Assembly (NCBI GenBank): GCA_016220085.1
Contig: JACRIN010000042.1
Coordinates: 1 to 64,000, forward strand
Direction: 5' to 3'
DNA from: Planctomycetota bacterium
GTDB taxonomy: Bacteria; Planctomycetota; UBA1135; GCA-002686595
Length of the DNA: 64,000 nucleotides
Position 1 is the first letter of the stretch. Every line of letters begins with the position of its first letter. Under the pieces are notes generated by a model. The model was not told the origin of the DNA. It ran no database searches and saw nothing but the letters and a program-made list of their open reading frames with translations. Made by a program: the position numbers and the translations under genes. Positions 28,254 through 37,344 of the stretch are shown one piece after another.

Positions 28254-30341
28254 TCACCGCCGTCGGCGACGGGGCTGGGCGTCCTCGTCGGCCGACTGGC
28301 GGTCGACGAAGATACCCTGCTTGCGCAGGGCGCGGTCGAGCACGGAGCGCTGCGAACCGTCGAGCAGCTCGAGCACCGTGTCGGTCAGCGCCCGGACCTT
28401 TCCGCCCGCCGCCGAGGCCACGCGCCGGGCGGTTGCGGCGTCCGGGCAGCGGACGATCTCGACGTTCGACATCTGCACGCGCACGATCGAACCGAACCAA
28501 GCTCGCACCTCGTGCGCGACGTTTTGCGGGATGGCCCTCGCGGAGACGCGCGTGAGCTCCTCGAGCGCTTGATCCGCGCTCATCCCCGCGGCGGAGGCGA
28601 CGCGACACGCATCGCGCGTGATCTCGAACAACGTGCCGACCCCACGGCCGCGGCGCGTGCAAAAGCGGGCGATCACGGCTTCCGCGGCGGAGGACGGAGC
28701 CAAGAACACGACTTCGAAGTTCGGCTGGACGATCACTCTTCCCGCGGCGACGGGGCTGACGTCGTGCTCGATTCGCTCGCCGGCGCCGATCAGATAGCGA
28801 CCGATCGGGGTGAGGCGCATGCAAGTGCGTCCTTGCTCCCCGACGGCCAGCTCGATCCCGCCGAACGGCCACATCCAGTCCGCGATCGCACTCGCCAACA
28901 TGCGAAACCACGTGCGCTCGAGTTCGTCTTCGCTGCGATGGCGGAGCTCCCAGGGCAAGAACTCGAGCGCGTCGCGCCCGTTCTCCGCGTGCAGCAGCGG
29001 ATTCATCGTCGCGGCAGCGTGTTCCAGCCATCGACCGATTTCGAAGAAGCCATCGCGGTCGAGCTCTCGCCAAGCGCGCAAGAATGCCTCGCGACTCGAC
29101 TCGCCGTCCTGCGACGTCGAGTGGAGGAACTCGTCGGGAAGCAGCCAGTGGAGACAGTCCGCGTACCCGAGGTTCGCGCGCAGCCCGCGAGCGTGTCTCG
29201 CGTCGATGGTCTCGGCGATGCGCAGGGGTCCGAGCAACCCTCGGACGCGCTCATCGGAGTCGGCGCCCAGCCAGCGGCGGCCGGCGTCGGTCACCGAGAC
29301 CACGTTCTTGCCGTCGTCGCGCGTGCGGGCGAACCAGGCGCGGGCGAGCCCCACGTTCAGGGCGCGCTCGACGCGTGCGGGACGCGACTCGAACGCGATG
29401 CCCGACGCCAGCTCCATCGCGCCGACGGAATCATCCAGCGCCTCGCCGAGCCGCTCGAAGTCGCGCGCGAAGACTTCGTGCTCGTTCGCCTTGAGCCGCG
29501 CGGGCGCTTCGCTCAGCGCGACGAGCAATGCCGAGAGATCCTCCAGGCGGACGATGCCCCCGTGCTTGGTCCGCGCGTCGACGGCCGCGACTTCGAGCGT
29601 CGTGCCGCGGTTCAGTCGTTTCGCGAGCGGCGGCCAGATCCCGACGATCGGCACGCCGTCGGCGTCGACGTCGGCGAAGAGCAGGCAGAAGCGCAGGCAA
29701 GCGTGGAGCCCGTTCTCCCAATCGATCGGCTCGACGCCGGCGAGGCGCTGCGGGAGCTCGGTGAACGGAATGGGAGCGCCAGCGCTGATCGCCTCCCGCA
29801 AGATGCGCCGCGCGGCGTCGATCGCGCCCTTGCTCCCGAGACTCGGCCGATCCGCCTCGTCGCCTCCGAGGTTCGCCGGAACGCGTCGATCGCGCTCCCA
29901 TCTCTGCGGGTCCGCGGCGTCGAGGAAGCCTCGCAGATGCGCTTGGCTGGTGATCCGGATCCTGACGAGCGGGTCAGCGCCGTACCACGCGTGGGGCTTG
30001 TTCGCGACGAGCCCGAGTCGTTGAGTGTCGTTGAAGTGCTCTCCAAGGTACGCTCGCAACGTCTCGTCCCGCGGGTCGCGAAGCACCGGAACCCGATGGA
30101 AGGCGCGGAGCGCGCGAAGGAACGAATGCGCTTCGGGATGCGGCCGCGCGGCGTCGCCTTTCGCGGTCGGTTCGAGGAAGCGCGTCTCCAACAGACGATC
30201 GAAGTCCGCGCCGAAGACGTCGCGCGTCTGCTTCTCGCCGGTCTTCATCGATCGGAGCGCGTCCCGACTCCGCGGGCGCAAGCTCGACCAGTGCGCCACC
30301 CGGCGCACGAAGTCGATCCAGTTCTTGTCGAGCAGCTTCAT
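28254..30341 (-). CDS. Helicase-associated domain protein, partner of XPB-type helicase
   Basis: 695 residues from the ATG at 30341 (MKLLDKNWIDFV). That ATG overlaps the stop of the XPB gene (ATGA), so translation is coupled; the longer open frame is antisense. The body is helical, with WINGED-helix-like blocks. The last third (GRVIVQPNFEVVFLAPSS, then ARFCTRRGRGVGTLFEIT) matches the 'helicase conserved C-terminal' domain of bacterial proteins encoded beside XPB-type helicases. The tail is basic (PRRRRR). It probably binds the helicase or DNA during repair; no nuclease motif is evident. Known from pairing in actinobacteria and others; exact activity is not established to my knowledge. Confidence 0.8.
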   Translation of the reverse strand: MKLLDKNWIDFVRRVAHWSSLRPRSRDALRSMKTGEKQTRDVFGADFDRLLETRFLEPTAKGDAARPHPEAHSFLRALRAFHRVPVLRDPRDETLRAYLGEHFNDTQRLGLVANKPHAWYGADPLVRIRITSQAHLRGFLDAADPQRWERDRRVPANLGGDEADRPSLGSKGAIDAARRILREAISAGAPIPFTELPQRLAGVEPIDWENGLHACLRFCLLFADVDADGVPIVGIWPPLAKRLNRGTTLEVAAVDARTKHGGIVRLEDLSALLVALSEAPARLKANEHEVFARDFERLGEALDDSVGAMELASGIAFESRPARVERALNVGLARAWFARTRDDGKNVVSVTDAGRRWLGADSDERVRGLLGPLRIAETIDARHARGLRANLGYADCLHWLLPDEFLHSTSQDGESSREAFLRAWRELDRDGFFEIGRWLEHAAATMNPLLHAENGRDALEFLPWELRHRSEDELERTWFRMLASAIADWMWPFGGIELAVGEQGRTCMRLTPIGRYLIGAGERIEHDVSPVAAGRVIVQPNFEVVFLAPSSAAEAVIARFCTRRGRGVGTLFEITRDACRVASAAGMSADQALEELTRVSARAIPQNVAHEVRAWFGSIVRVQMSNVEIVRCPDAATARRVASAAGGKVRALTDTVLELLDGSQRSVLDRALRKQGIFVDRQSADEDAQPRRRRR

Positions 30342-32020
30342 ACCGGGTTCGGACCGATCGCGTCGTCCGCATCGGCGTAATCGGCGATTCGGTATGCGTA
30401 GCCTTGCTCGCAGAGGAAGCGTTGTCGCGCGAGCGCGAACTGCTGCTCGGTCGTGTCCTTGCTCACCAACGTGTAGAAGTGCGCCTGATTGGAGCCTCGC
30501 TTCGGGCGCAGGATCCGGCCGAGCCGCTGCGCCTCTTCCTGGCGCGAGCCGAACGTGCCCGACACCTGGATCGCGAGCGAAGCGTCCGGCAAGTCGACCG
30601 CGTAGTTCGCGATCTTCGTCACCGCCAACGTTCGTAAACGGCCTGAGCGCAAAGCCGCGTAGAGTTCGTCGCGCTTGCGCTGCGCCGTGCCGCCCGAGAT
30701 CAAGGGAATGCCGAGCTCGCGAGCCAGACGCGTCATCTGGTCGACGTACACGCCGATGATCAACCCGGATTCGTCCGGATGCCGAGCGAGGATCCGCGCG
30801 ACGAGCTCCGTCTTCGCCGGGTTCTCGGCTGCGATCCGAAAGCGATCGCGCTCTTCCGAAGCGTCGTAGCGAACGGCGTCCTCGATCGGAAGCGGCAGTC
30901 GGATCTCCGTGCAGCGCGCTTTCGCGATCCAACCTTGGCTTTCGAGCACTCGCCACGGCACGTCGTGGACCTTCGGACCGATCAACGCGAACACGTCGTC
31001 CTCGCGTCCGTCCTCTCGCAACAGAGTCGCCGTCAGCCCGAGCCGCCGCCGCGCTTGCAGACCCGCGGTCGCTTGGAAGACCGGTGCGGGGAGCGTGTGA
31101 ACCTCGTCGTACACGATCAGCCCCCAGTTCTGTTCGTCGAAGACCGCCAAGTGCGGGAACGCATCGATCTTGCTCGGGCGCCACGTCAGCACTTGATAGG
31201 TCGTCACCGTCACAGGCCGCAGCGCTTTGCGATCGCCGGTGTATTCGCCCACTTGGTCGGCCGAGAGCGTCGTCTTGTCCAAGATCTCGGCGATCCACTG
31301 ACGAACGGCGGTCGTGCTGGTCGTCAGGATCAACGTCGACGCGCCGATTCTTGCGAGCGCGGCCAGGCCGACGACGGTCTTGCCGGCGCCGCACGGAAGC
31401 ACGATCACGCCGCTGCCGCCGCGTTCGGTGCCGCCGGAGTGGAATCGCGTCGCGGCTTCGGCTTGATAGTCGCGCAGCGAGAAGCGCTCGGACCTGAGCT
31501 CGACGGCGAGCGGGGTTCCCGCCGCGTACCCGGCGAGATCGTGCGCCGGGAAGCCGGACTTGACCAGCGTCTGCTTGATCCGCCCACGCACCGCGAGCGG
31601 CAGCTCGAACTCACGCTCCGAGCGGCGAACTCCCAGCAACCGCGCGACGCTGTCGCGACGGAGCAACTGCTCGGCGAGGAAGGGAGTGTCGGTGCGGAGT
31701 CGCAGCTCTCCGTCGACGCGCACGAGCTCCACGCGGCCGAAACGTTCGGCCCACTCGCGCATCTCGCGTTCGACGACCTCGGGCACTTCGTAGCGCGAGA
31801 GCTCCTTCAACGAAGTGATGAGCGAGTCGGCGGTCGCCCCAGCCGAACACGCGTTCCAGATCGTCAGCGGCGCGATGCGCCACGTGTGGACGTGCTCCGG
31901 CGCTTTCTCGAGTTGCGCGAACACGAGCAGGCGATCGCGCGCTTCCTCGAAGCGAGGGTGCTCGACTTCCAAGAGGACCTGGAAGTCGCTCTGGACGATG
32001 AGCGGACGGTCCGACGACAT
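30338..32020 (-). CDS. XPB/Ssl2-type DNA repair helicase
   Basis: 560 residues. The N-terminal domain (LIVQSDFQVLLEVEHPRFEEAR) is the damage-recognition-like domain of XPB. The superfamily 2 core has SLRDYQAEAATRF (Q-like), Walker A LPCGAGKTVVG near residue 208, DEVH box IVYDEVHTLPA near 304, LGLTATLLREDGRE containing the XPB RED loop near 334, and motif VI QRLGRILRPK near 500. It is a 3'-5' DNA-dependent ATPase that unwinds or anchors DNA in repair. It is followed by the helicase-associated gene with an ATGA overlap, so the two products are likely made in fixed ratio and act together. Confidence 0.92.
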   Translation of the reverse strand: MSSDRPLIVQSDFQVLLEVEHPRFEEARDRLLVFAQLEKAPEHVHTWRIAPLTIWNACSAGATADSLITSLKELSRYEVPEVVEREMREWAERFGRVELVRVDGELRLRTDTPFLAEQLLRRDSVARLLGVRRSEREFELPLAVRGRIKQTLVKSGFPAHDLAGYAAGTPLAVELRSERFSLRDYQAEAATRFHSGGTERGGSGVIVLPCGAGKTVVGLAALARIGASTLILTTSTTAVRQWIAEILDKTTLSADQVGEYTGDRKALRPVTVTTYQVLTWRPSKIDAFPHLAVFDEQNWGLIVYDEVHTLPAPVFQATAGLQARRRLGLTATLLREDGREDDVFALIGPKVHDVPWRVLESQGWIAKARCTEIRLPLPIEDAVRYDASEERDRFRIAAENPAKTELVARILARHPDESGLIIGVYVDQMTRLARELGIPLISGGTAQRKRDELYAALRSGRLRTLAVTKIANYAVDLPDASLAIQVSGTFGSRQEEAQRLGRILRPKRGSNQAHFYTLVSKDTTEQQFALARQRFLCEQGYAYRIADYADADDAIGPNPV

Positions 32021-32212
32021 GGGCGTGGAAGTCTAACGGCGGAACGTCGATTTCGGATCGGTTCCGATCGTGCTCGTCCTTCCGCACCGCGTCCGCACCA
32101 AGCGACCCGGTCGGAGTCAGCGGCGCGGTTGCACCTCGTCTCGAGATTCCAACGTGCGCCGAGTGCGCGCGCGGAACACGACGGCGATGCGCGGACTCGT
32201 GGCCGCGATCGG

Positions 32213-33670
32213 CTACTCGGCGAACGCGAAGACGCTTCCGTCGAGCGAGCTCGCGAACACGCGGCCGCCGCAAAGCGCAGGCGAACCGGGGAATCCGTGG
32301 GCGCCGTCGGAACTCGACGCGGACGCGAAGCGCCATATCGGACGCCCTGTCGAGCGCTCGACGGCGACGAGGCCGCCGTGGTGGGGCGCGAGGTAGCCGC
32401 CTTGGCCGCTCGTGCCGACGTAGACGCGCTGCGCGCCGACCGCGGGCTGGCCCCACGCCCAACCGTGCACGTCGGTGATCCAGCGCGCGTTGCCCGTGCG
32501 CGCTTCGTACGCCGCGAGCACCGCCGCGTCCGACGAGCCGACGTAGACGTCGCCGTCGCGCACGCTCGGGCTCGATTCGATCCACGAGAACCAAAGGTAG
32601 CGTTGCCACGCGACCGCGCCGGTCGCGATGTCGAGGCCGAAGAGGTCGTAGCTGCGGCTGCCGACGATCGCGCGGTCGCCGACCAGCGCCGGCGTCGAGA
32701 CGACGGGCTCTTGGGTGTCGAACTTCCAGAGCTCCTTGCCGGACTTCGCGTCGAGCGCGCGCACGCAGCCGTCCCAGCCGCCGAAAACGACGCGCTCGCC
32801 GTCGACCGCGGGCGCCGCGAGCACGCCTTGCGCGCCGTCGAAGCTCCAGAGCTCGCGCCCGTCGTTCGGATCGAGCGCGACGACGCGTCCATCGTGCGCG
32901 CCGACGTAGAGTTTGCCGCCGTAGCTCGTCACCTCGGAGCCGAAGCGGTCGTAGCGCGACTTCGGATCGTCGAACGGAAGGCGCACGATCGGTGCGCGTT
33001 CGACGCGCGCGCGCCAGAGCTCGGCGCCGCTCGCGAGATCGACGCGGTAGACGAGCCCGTCGTCGGAGTGGATCAGCGCCGAGTCGTCGACGAGCGTCGC
33101 GCGCGAACGCAAGCGGCCGCCGGTCGCGAGCTGCCAGAGCTTCGCGCCGCTTTCCGCGTCGAGCGCGCGCAACACGCCGTCGTCCGATCCGACCAGGACG
33201 CGTTCGCCGGCGCACGTCGGACCCGGCCACGCCGCCGAGCCGGTCTCGAACGTCCACAGCGGCTTCGCGAGCGGCGCGCCGAGCTCCTTGCGCTCGGGGA
33301 ACTCCATTGCATCGACGCGCCGCAGCGTGAACGCGAGCTCGTACACCGGCGCGAACGTCTCCGGCACCACGCCGGACAGCGTGCGCGCCCGCGGGTTGTG
33401 GCGGAGCTTGCCGAGCCATTCGAGCTCGACGTCGTCGCCGTCGAAGTTCGGCGCGAACTCGCCGAGCGGTTGGTGCAGGACGTGGATCGCGGGCAGGTCG
33501 ATCGCGATCGCGAGCTTGCCGTCGCTACCGGACGTGATCTCGAGCGCGTAGGGAGTCGACGCGCCGGCGTGGACGGCTTCGCCCGACCAGTTGCCGAGCA
33601 GTTCGGCCGAGGAGAACGCGGCTTGGAGCGCGAGCGCGAGGAGGAGGCCCATGGCGCACATCGTCGCCAT
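32213..33670 (-). CDS. Secreted PQQ-like beta-propeller protein
   Basis: 485 residues. The N-terminus (MATMCAMGLLLALALQAAFSSAE) is a likely signal peptide; later ATGs at 33658 and 33652 are also possible starts. Residues 25-130 form a beta domain of their own. The rest is a propeller of about eight PQQ/BamB-type blades, each with patterns such as VLVGSDDGVLRALDAESGAK and RVVALDPNDGRELWSF. No heme-binding CxxCH or quinoprotein catalytic pair is evident, so this is more likely a binding or structural propeller than a dehydrogenase. Confidence 0.85.
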   Translation of the reverse strand: MATMCAMGLLLALALQAAFSSAELLGNWSGEAVHAGASTPYALEITSGSDGKLAIAIDLPAIHVLHQPLGEFAPNFDGDDVELEWLGKLRHNPRARTLSGVVPETFAPVYELAFTLRRVDAMEFPERKELGAPLAKPLWTFETGSAAWPGPTCAGERVLVGSDDGVLRALDAESGAKLWQLATGGRLRSRATLVDDSALIHSDDGLVYRVDLASGAELWRARVERAPIVRLPFDDPKSRYDRFGSEVTSYGGKLYVGAHDGRVVALDPNDGRELWSFDGAQGVLAAPAVDGERVVFGGWDGCVRALDAKSGKELWKFDTQEPVVSTPALVGDRAIVGSRSYDLFGLDIATGAVAWQRYLWFSWIESSPSVRDGDVYVGSSDAAVLAAYEARTGNARWITDVHGWAWGQPAVGAQRVYVGTSGQGGYLAPHHGGLVAVERSTGRPIWRFASASSSDGAHGFPGSPALCGGRVFASSLDGSVFAFAE

Positions 33671-34020
33671 TCGCGGCCGCGCGCGTCGTCACGATCGAGT
33701 ACGAGCCGCGTGGTGGTTGCGTACGACGCTCGGTCCGCCGCGGACCGGATTCGCGCGCGCCCTCGTGACTCGCCTGGGCGTCGCGACGCGTCGTGAGCCG
33801 CGGATCGTCGGCCGAGGACACGCGCGCCCCGACGCACGCCCCGACGCACGCCCCGACGCCACGTCGAGTCGCGCCGCGCGCGCCCCGCATCGTCGGTCGC
33901 GGATTCGCGCGGCCGACGCAGGTCCGCCACCACGCTCAGTCAGCGCGGTCAGTCACCGCGGTCAGCCACTACGCTCAGCCGCCGCGCGCTCAGCCGCCAC
34001 GCCGAGGCTCGCGACGGACG
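33671..34020. other. Intergenic region with short GC repeats
   Basis: No gene supported. It contains a 12-bp tandem repeat (CGCCCCGACGCA, three copies at about 33825-33860), and a stretch of irregular CGGTCAG/CGCTCAG repeats near 33935-34000. It is located between two same-strand propeller-protein genes. Confidence 0.5.
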
Positions 34021-36645
34021 TCACGGACCGCACGGGTCGATCACGACCCTCTCGATTCCCGCGCGACCCTCGCTGACGAACAGCGTGTGCCGCGTCGCGT
34101 CCGCCGGATCGAACGCGATGGAGATCGCCTGTCCGGCGAGAGGCACGAACGAGATCGGTCCCGCGAGGTCGGACGGCAACACGCCGACTCCGTCGTCGAG
34201 GCACGCGACGTAGAGGAACTCGGTGCCGCAGTCGGTCGGTCCGACGAGCACCTGGGTCGGCGAAAGACGCTTGTGGTACGCGCCGAAATCGCTTGAGAGG
34301 TCGCGCTTGGCGAGCCGCACCAGCTTGTACGGCGACGACGCGTCGTACGCCGCGAGCCCGCCGGTGCCCCACGCGACGAAAAGTCGCTGCGTGGCCTCGT
34401 CGAGCGTCGCGCGACCGGCCTTGAACTTCGGATCGACGCCGAGGAAGTCGACCGTCTTCTGCACCTTGCTGAAGTGCGGCTGACCCGCGCCGTCGAGCGT
34501 GACGCGCAACACGACGACGCCGGCGCGCGCGCTCGCGAGCGAACCCGTGGAGTCGCCGTTGACGCCGTAGGGGACGTAGACGGCGAGCTCGCGACCGTCC
34601 GAAACCTCCGCGAGCGCGATCCCTTCGAGCAAGTCCGACGCCGGCGCGTCCTGCCACGTCGCGGCGAGCGCAGCGGGCGTGCACGGCGGCGGGCAATCGG
34701 GATCGTGCGGGTCGTTCTGCGTGCCGAGATCGAAGAGCTTGACGGTGAACGACGCAGCGACGTCGAGGCCGTCCGATTGCGTCGTGAACACCCAGCGACG
34801 TCGATCCGCGTCCGCGGGCTTGGTCCCGCTCCACGCGCCGAGCGCCGCCGCGACCGCGAAGCCGCGGCCGCCCTTTTGGAGCTCGAAGCCGAGCGGGATC
34901 GGCGTCGACGGCGCGGAGACGTCGAACACCTGCAAGCCGCCTTCGAGCGACGGCGCGCCGAGCTGCGTCGCCGCGAGCAGACGCCCGTTCGGATTGAGGA
35001 ACGCGGTAAGGGTCACGGCTCCGCGCGGCTCGGTGCACGGCGCCGGCACGGTGCCCAAGCTCCCGCCCGCGCAGCGCGCATCGGCGAGCCGCTCCGCGAG
35101 ATCGAACGTCGCCACGCCGTCTTCCGTCGCGACGTAGAGGTACGTGCCGGCGCCGTCCTCGAACACGACCGAGTGATCGTGCGCCGAGAGCGCGACCTTG
35201 CCCGGATCCTCGCTGTCCCAACGCGCCTCGGTTGACGTGCTCCACGTCGTCCCGAACAGCGTCGAGCGCATCACCGCGAACCCGCGCGTGTCGGTCGCGG
35301 CGTAGAGGAAGAGCTCGGAGCTCGAGCCGTAGCGCGCGACGTGCATCGCCGACACGCCGTCGAAGTCGTGCGGCGCGGGCGGGGAGTACACGATCTCGCC
35401 GGTCGGTCCGTTGACGCCCGCGAGCCCCGGCAGCGGATCCTCGTTGGTGTCGAGTCGGAACGCGTGGACGCCGTGCGCGGAGTTCGACGCGAGCATCGCC
35501 GGAGCGGTCGCGCATTCGGCTCGCGACGAATCGCCGAAGTACTGCCACTCGCCCTCGAAGCTGCGCCCCCAGCCGACGAAGAGCCTGCCGCCCGCGCCCG
35601 GCGCGACCTCCGGCGCCGGATCGAGCGCGACGACGTTCGCGTACGCTTCGCGCTGGCTGCCCTGGTTGTCACGCATCACCAGCGGCCAACTCGGACTCGC
35701 GTCCTCGCTCAGCGCGCCGTTCGCGACGTCGAACGCGAACACGCCGCGCGAGTAGGCGGCGACGTAGGCGCGCGCTTTCGCGTCGTCGATCTCGATGTCG
35801 CGCACGATGCACTGCGGCGAGCTCGTCGCGCCCGGCCACGCCGTGACCGCATCTTCGGTGACGACCAGCACACCGCTCGAGCAGTGATAGGAGAAGTCGC
35901 GTCGCTGCAACGAGCCACGTTGGCCGCCGAGTTGCGCGCAATCGGCGCCGACGAGCACGGTGAAGCTCGCATCGTTCGTTCCCGAAGGCGGCGGAGCGAT
36001 CGCAACGCTCGCAGCGACGCTCTGCACGGTCGCGCCGAGCTCGAACGAGGCGCGCAACGCGAGCGAGTCGCTCGCGACGTCGTGCTCGAGGATCAGCAAT
36101 CGCCCGCCCGACGGCGCGGGCGCCGGCTGACCGCCGTCCGCGTCGTCGGTGCCGACGATCACGATGCGCTTCCCCGGGCAATGCACCGCGTCGCCGTCGA
36201 GTACCGCGACCGCGCTCGCGCCCTCGGTGCCCGCGAGCGGCGTCGCATGGACGATCTGCGCGTTCGAGCGTCGGACGACGACCAGCCCGTTGCGCCACGT
36301 CGCGGCGTAGACGTGCTCGGCGGTGAGCGCGAGCTCGCGCACGAACCCGTGCGTGACGATCGTCTCCGGCGCGGCGAGCGCGAGCGGCGCGAGCGGATCG
36401 CCCGGCGTGTGCTGGAGCGTGAAGATGCCGCCGCCCGCTCCGTCGTAGACCGCGCCCTGGTCGTCGACGGCGAGCGCACGGCTCGCGACCAACCCGTACC
36501 CATCGACGACGGTTCCGGTCGCGTTCGCGCCCGGCGACACCGCGCCGTCGCCGCCGCCCGAACCGCCGCACGCGACCAGCGACGAAGCGACCAGGAGCGC
36601 GGTGCCGAAAGCGCGAGATCGTGCGAGCGCGGGGCGTCGTGTCAT
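34021..36645 (-). CDS. Large surface lipoprotein with beta-propeller repeats
   Basis: 874 residues from the ATG at 36645. The signal sequence is AFGTALLVASSLVACGGSGGG, with lipobox SLVAC and a Gly-rich linker. The body shows repeated units with VAVLDGDAVHCPGKRIVIVG, RLFVGWGRSFEGEW, YVAAYSRGVFAFDVANG and FLYAATDTRGFAVM, resembling LVIVD/propeller repeat proteins; the C-terminus is FVSEGRAGIERVVIDPCGP. No catalytic domain is seen. A surface-exposed binding role is inferred. Frame upstream of 36645 is not coding: it runs through a palindromic repeat element. Confidence 0.8.
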   Translation of the reverse strand: MTRRPALARSRAFGTALLVASSLVACGGSGGGDGAVSPGANATGTVVDGYGLVASRALAVDDQGAVYDGAGGGIFTLQHTPGDPLAPLALAAPETIVTHGFVRELALTAEHVYAATWRNGLVVVRRSNAQIVHATPLAGTEGASAVAVLDGDAVHCPGKRIVIVGTDDADGGQPAPAPSGGRLLILEHDVASDSLALRASFELGATVQSVAASVAIAPPPSGTNDASFTVLVGADCAQLGGQRGSLQRRDFSYHCSSGVLVVTEDAVTAWPGATSSPQCIVRDIEIDDAKARAYVAAYSRGVFAFDVANGALSEDASPSWPLVMRDNQGSQREAYANVVALDPAPEVAPGAGGRLFVGWGRSFEGEWQYFGDSSRAECATAPAMLASNSAHGVHAFRLDTNEDPLPGLAGVNGPTGEIVYSPPAPHDFDGVSAMHVARYGSSSELFLYAATDTRGFAVMRSTLFGTTWSTSTEARWDSEDPGKVALSAHDHSVVFEDGAGTYLYVATEDGVATFDLAERLADARCAGGSLGTVPAPCTEPRGAVTLTAFLNPNGRLLAATQLGAPSLEGGLQVFDVSAPSTPIPLGFELQKGGRGFAVAAALGAWSGTKPADADRRRWVFTTQSDGLDVAASFTVKLFDLGTQNDPHDPDCPPPCTPAALAATWQDAPASDLLEGIALAEVSDGRELAVYVPYGVNGDSTGSLASARAGVVVLRVTLDGAGQPHFSKVQKTVDFLGVDPKFKAGRATLDEATQRLFVAWGTGGLAAYDASSPYKLVRLAKRDLSSDFGAYHKRLSPTQVLVGPTDCGTEFLYVACLDDGVGVLPSDLAGPISFVPLAGQAISIAFDPADATRHTLFVSEGRAGIERVVIDPCGP

Positions 36646-36685
36646 GGCGGTGGCTCGTTGCGGGAGGGTGTCTGCGGTCGCCGAC

Positions 36686-36789
36686 GGTACGGAAGCCAGG
36701 CACGACCTCGAGAGTTCGTGGACGGCGGAGGCGCGCTCGACGGCGTGGATCGAACTCACGGGGGTCGAGCAGGCTCCTGGCGCCTCGCC
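36686..36789. repeat. Palindromic dispersed repeat, copy 1
   Basis: About 104 bp. The left arm GGAAGCCAGGCACGACC and right arm reverse complement GGAGCCTGCTCGACCCC pair imperfectly; the centre contains GTTCGTGGACGGCGGAGGCG. It matches copies at 40439-40540 and 41565-41669 in arms, centre and the trailing GCGCCTCGCC. Confidence 0.75.
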
Positions 36790-37072
36790 GCGCGCTGACG
36801 AATGGCGTGCCAGCGCCGCGAGGTCGAGTCGCCCTCGCGAACTTTCCGTCGGCGCGGTCCGCACGGCGGGGTCACGCGCCGGGCCCGCGCTTGGCGAGCG
36901 ACTTCACGCCACCACCTTTGAAGAATCTCGCTCGCGCGACCGGACCGTCGCTGCACGCGTGGAAGTTCGATCGAAACATCCGCTCGCCCGCGGCGCTCGT
37001 AGAGGCACGGTCGTGTGTTCGCGAGGTCCGAACGGGCCCCCGATGCGCACGACCGTCGCGCATCGGCCGGCG

Positions 37073-37151
37073 TGCAAGAACGGCGTGCACCGGGCGTCAT
37101 GCACGAACTGCATGCACGAGCGTCGTGCACGACCGGCATGCACCCGCCGCC
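37073..37151. repeat. Array of six TGCA boxes with 13-bp spacing
   Basis: TGCA(C/A) cores start at 37073, 37086, 37100, 37113, 37126 and 37139 (steps 13, 14, 13, 13, 13). The unit consensus is roughly TGCACGANCGNCG. It lies about 200-270 bp before the CHRD gene. It resembles an operator array or minisatellite; no binding protein can be named. Confidence 0.7.
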
Positions 37152-37344
37152 CGCAGCGAAGACGCCGCGTCGGGCGCAATCCCAGCGGGCGACTTCGGTG
37201 CGCGGTTCCGAACAGTCCGTCCGAGCGTCGGACCGGAGAGTCGAGGGCGAGCGCAGGAGCTCGTCCCCGCCGCTCCGGCCGCCGCTTTCGAGCGTCACGT
37301 CCGCTTTCCGTCCCCCCCGCCCTTCGAGTCAGGAGCTCATCACC

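Larger units (their letters stand above)
36646..37344. promoter_or_regulatory. 700-bp divergent intergenic region
   Basis: It separates the leftward lipoprotein from the rightward CHRD protein, so it must hold promoters for both. It carries a copy of the palindromic repeat (36686-36789) and an array of TGCA boxes at 13-bp spacing (37073-37151). Open frames on both strands are Arg/Ser/Pro-rich and not supported. The CHRD ribosome site AGGAG is at 37331-37335. Confidence 0.5.

Noticed and set aside
30779..33796. 1005-codon plus-strand ORF over the helicase and propeller genes
   Set aside because: Shadow of codon bias; crosses two well-supported minus-strand genes and has no motif.
33825..34000. 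Repeat-rich stretch as a small regulatory RNA
   Set aside because: Short simple repeats without stable hairpins or terminator.
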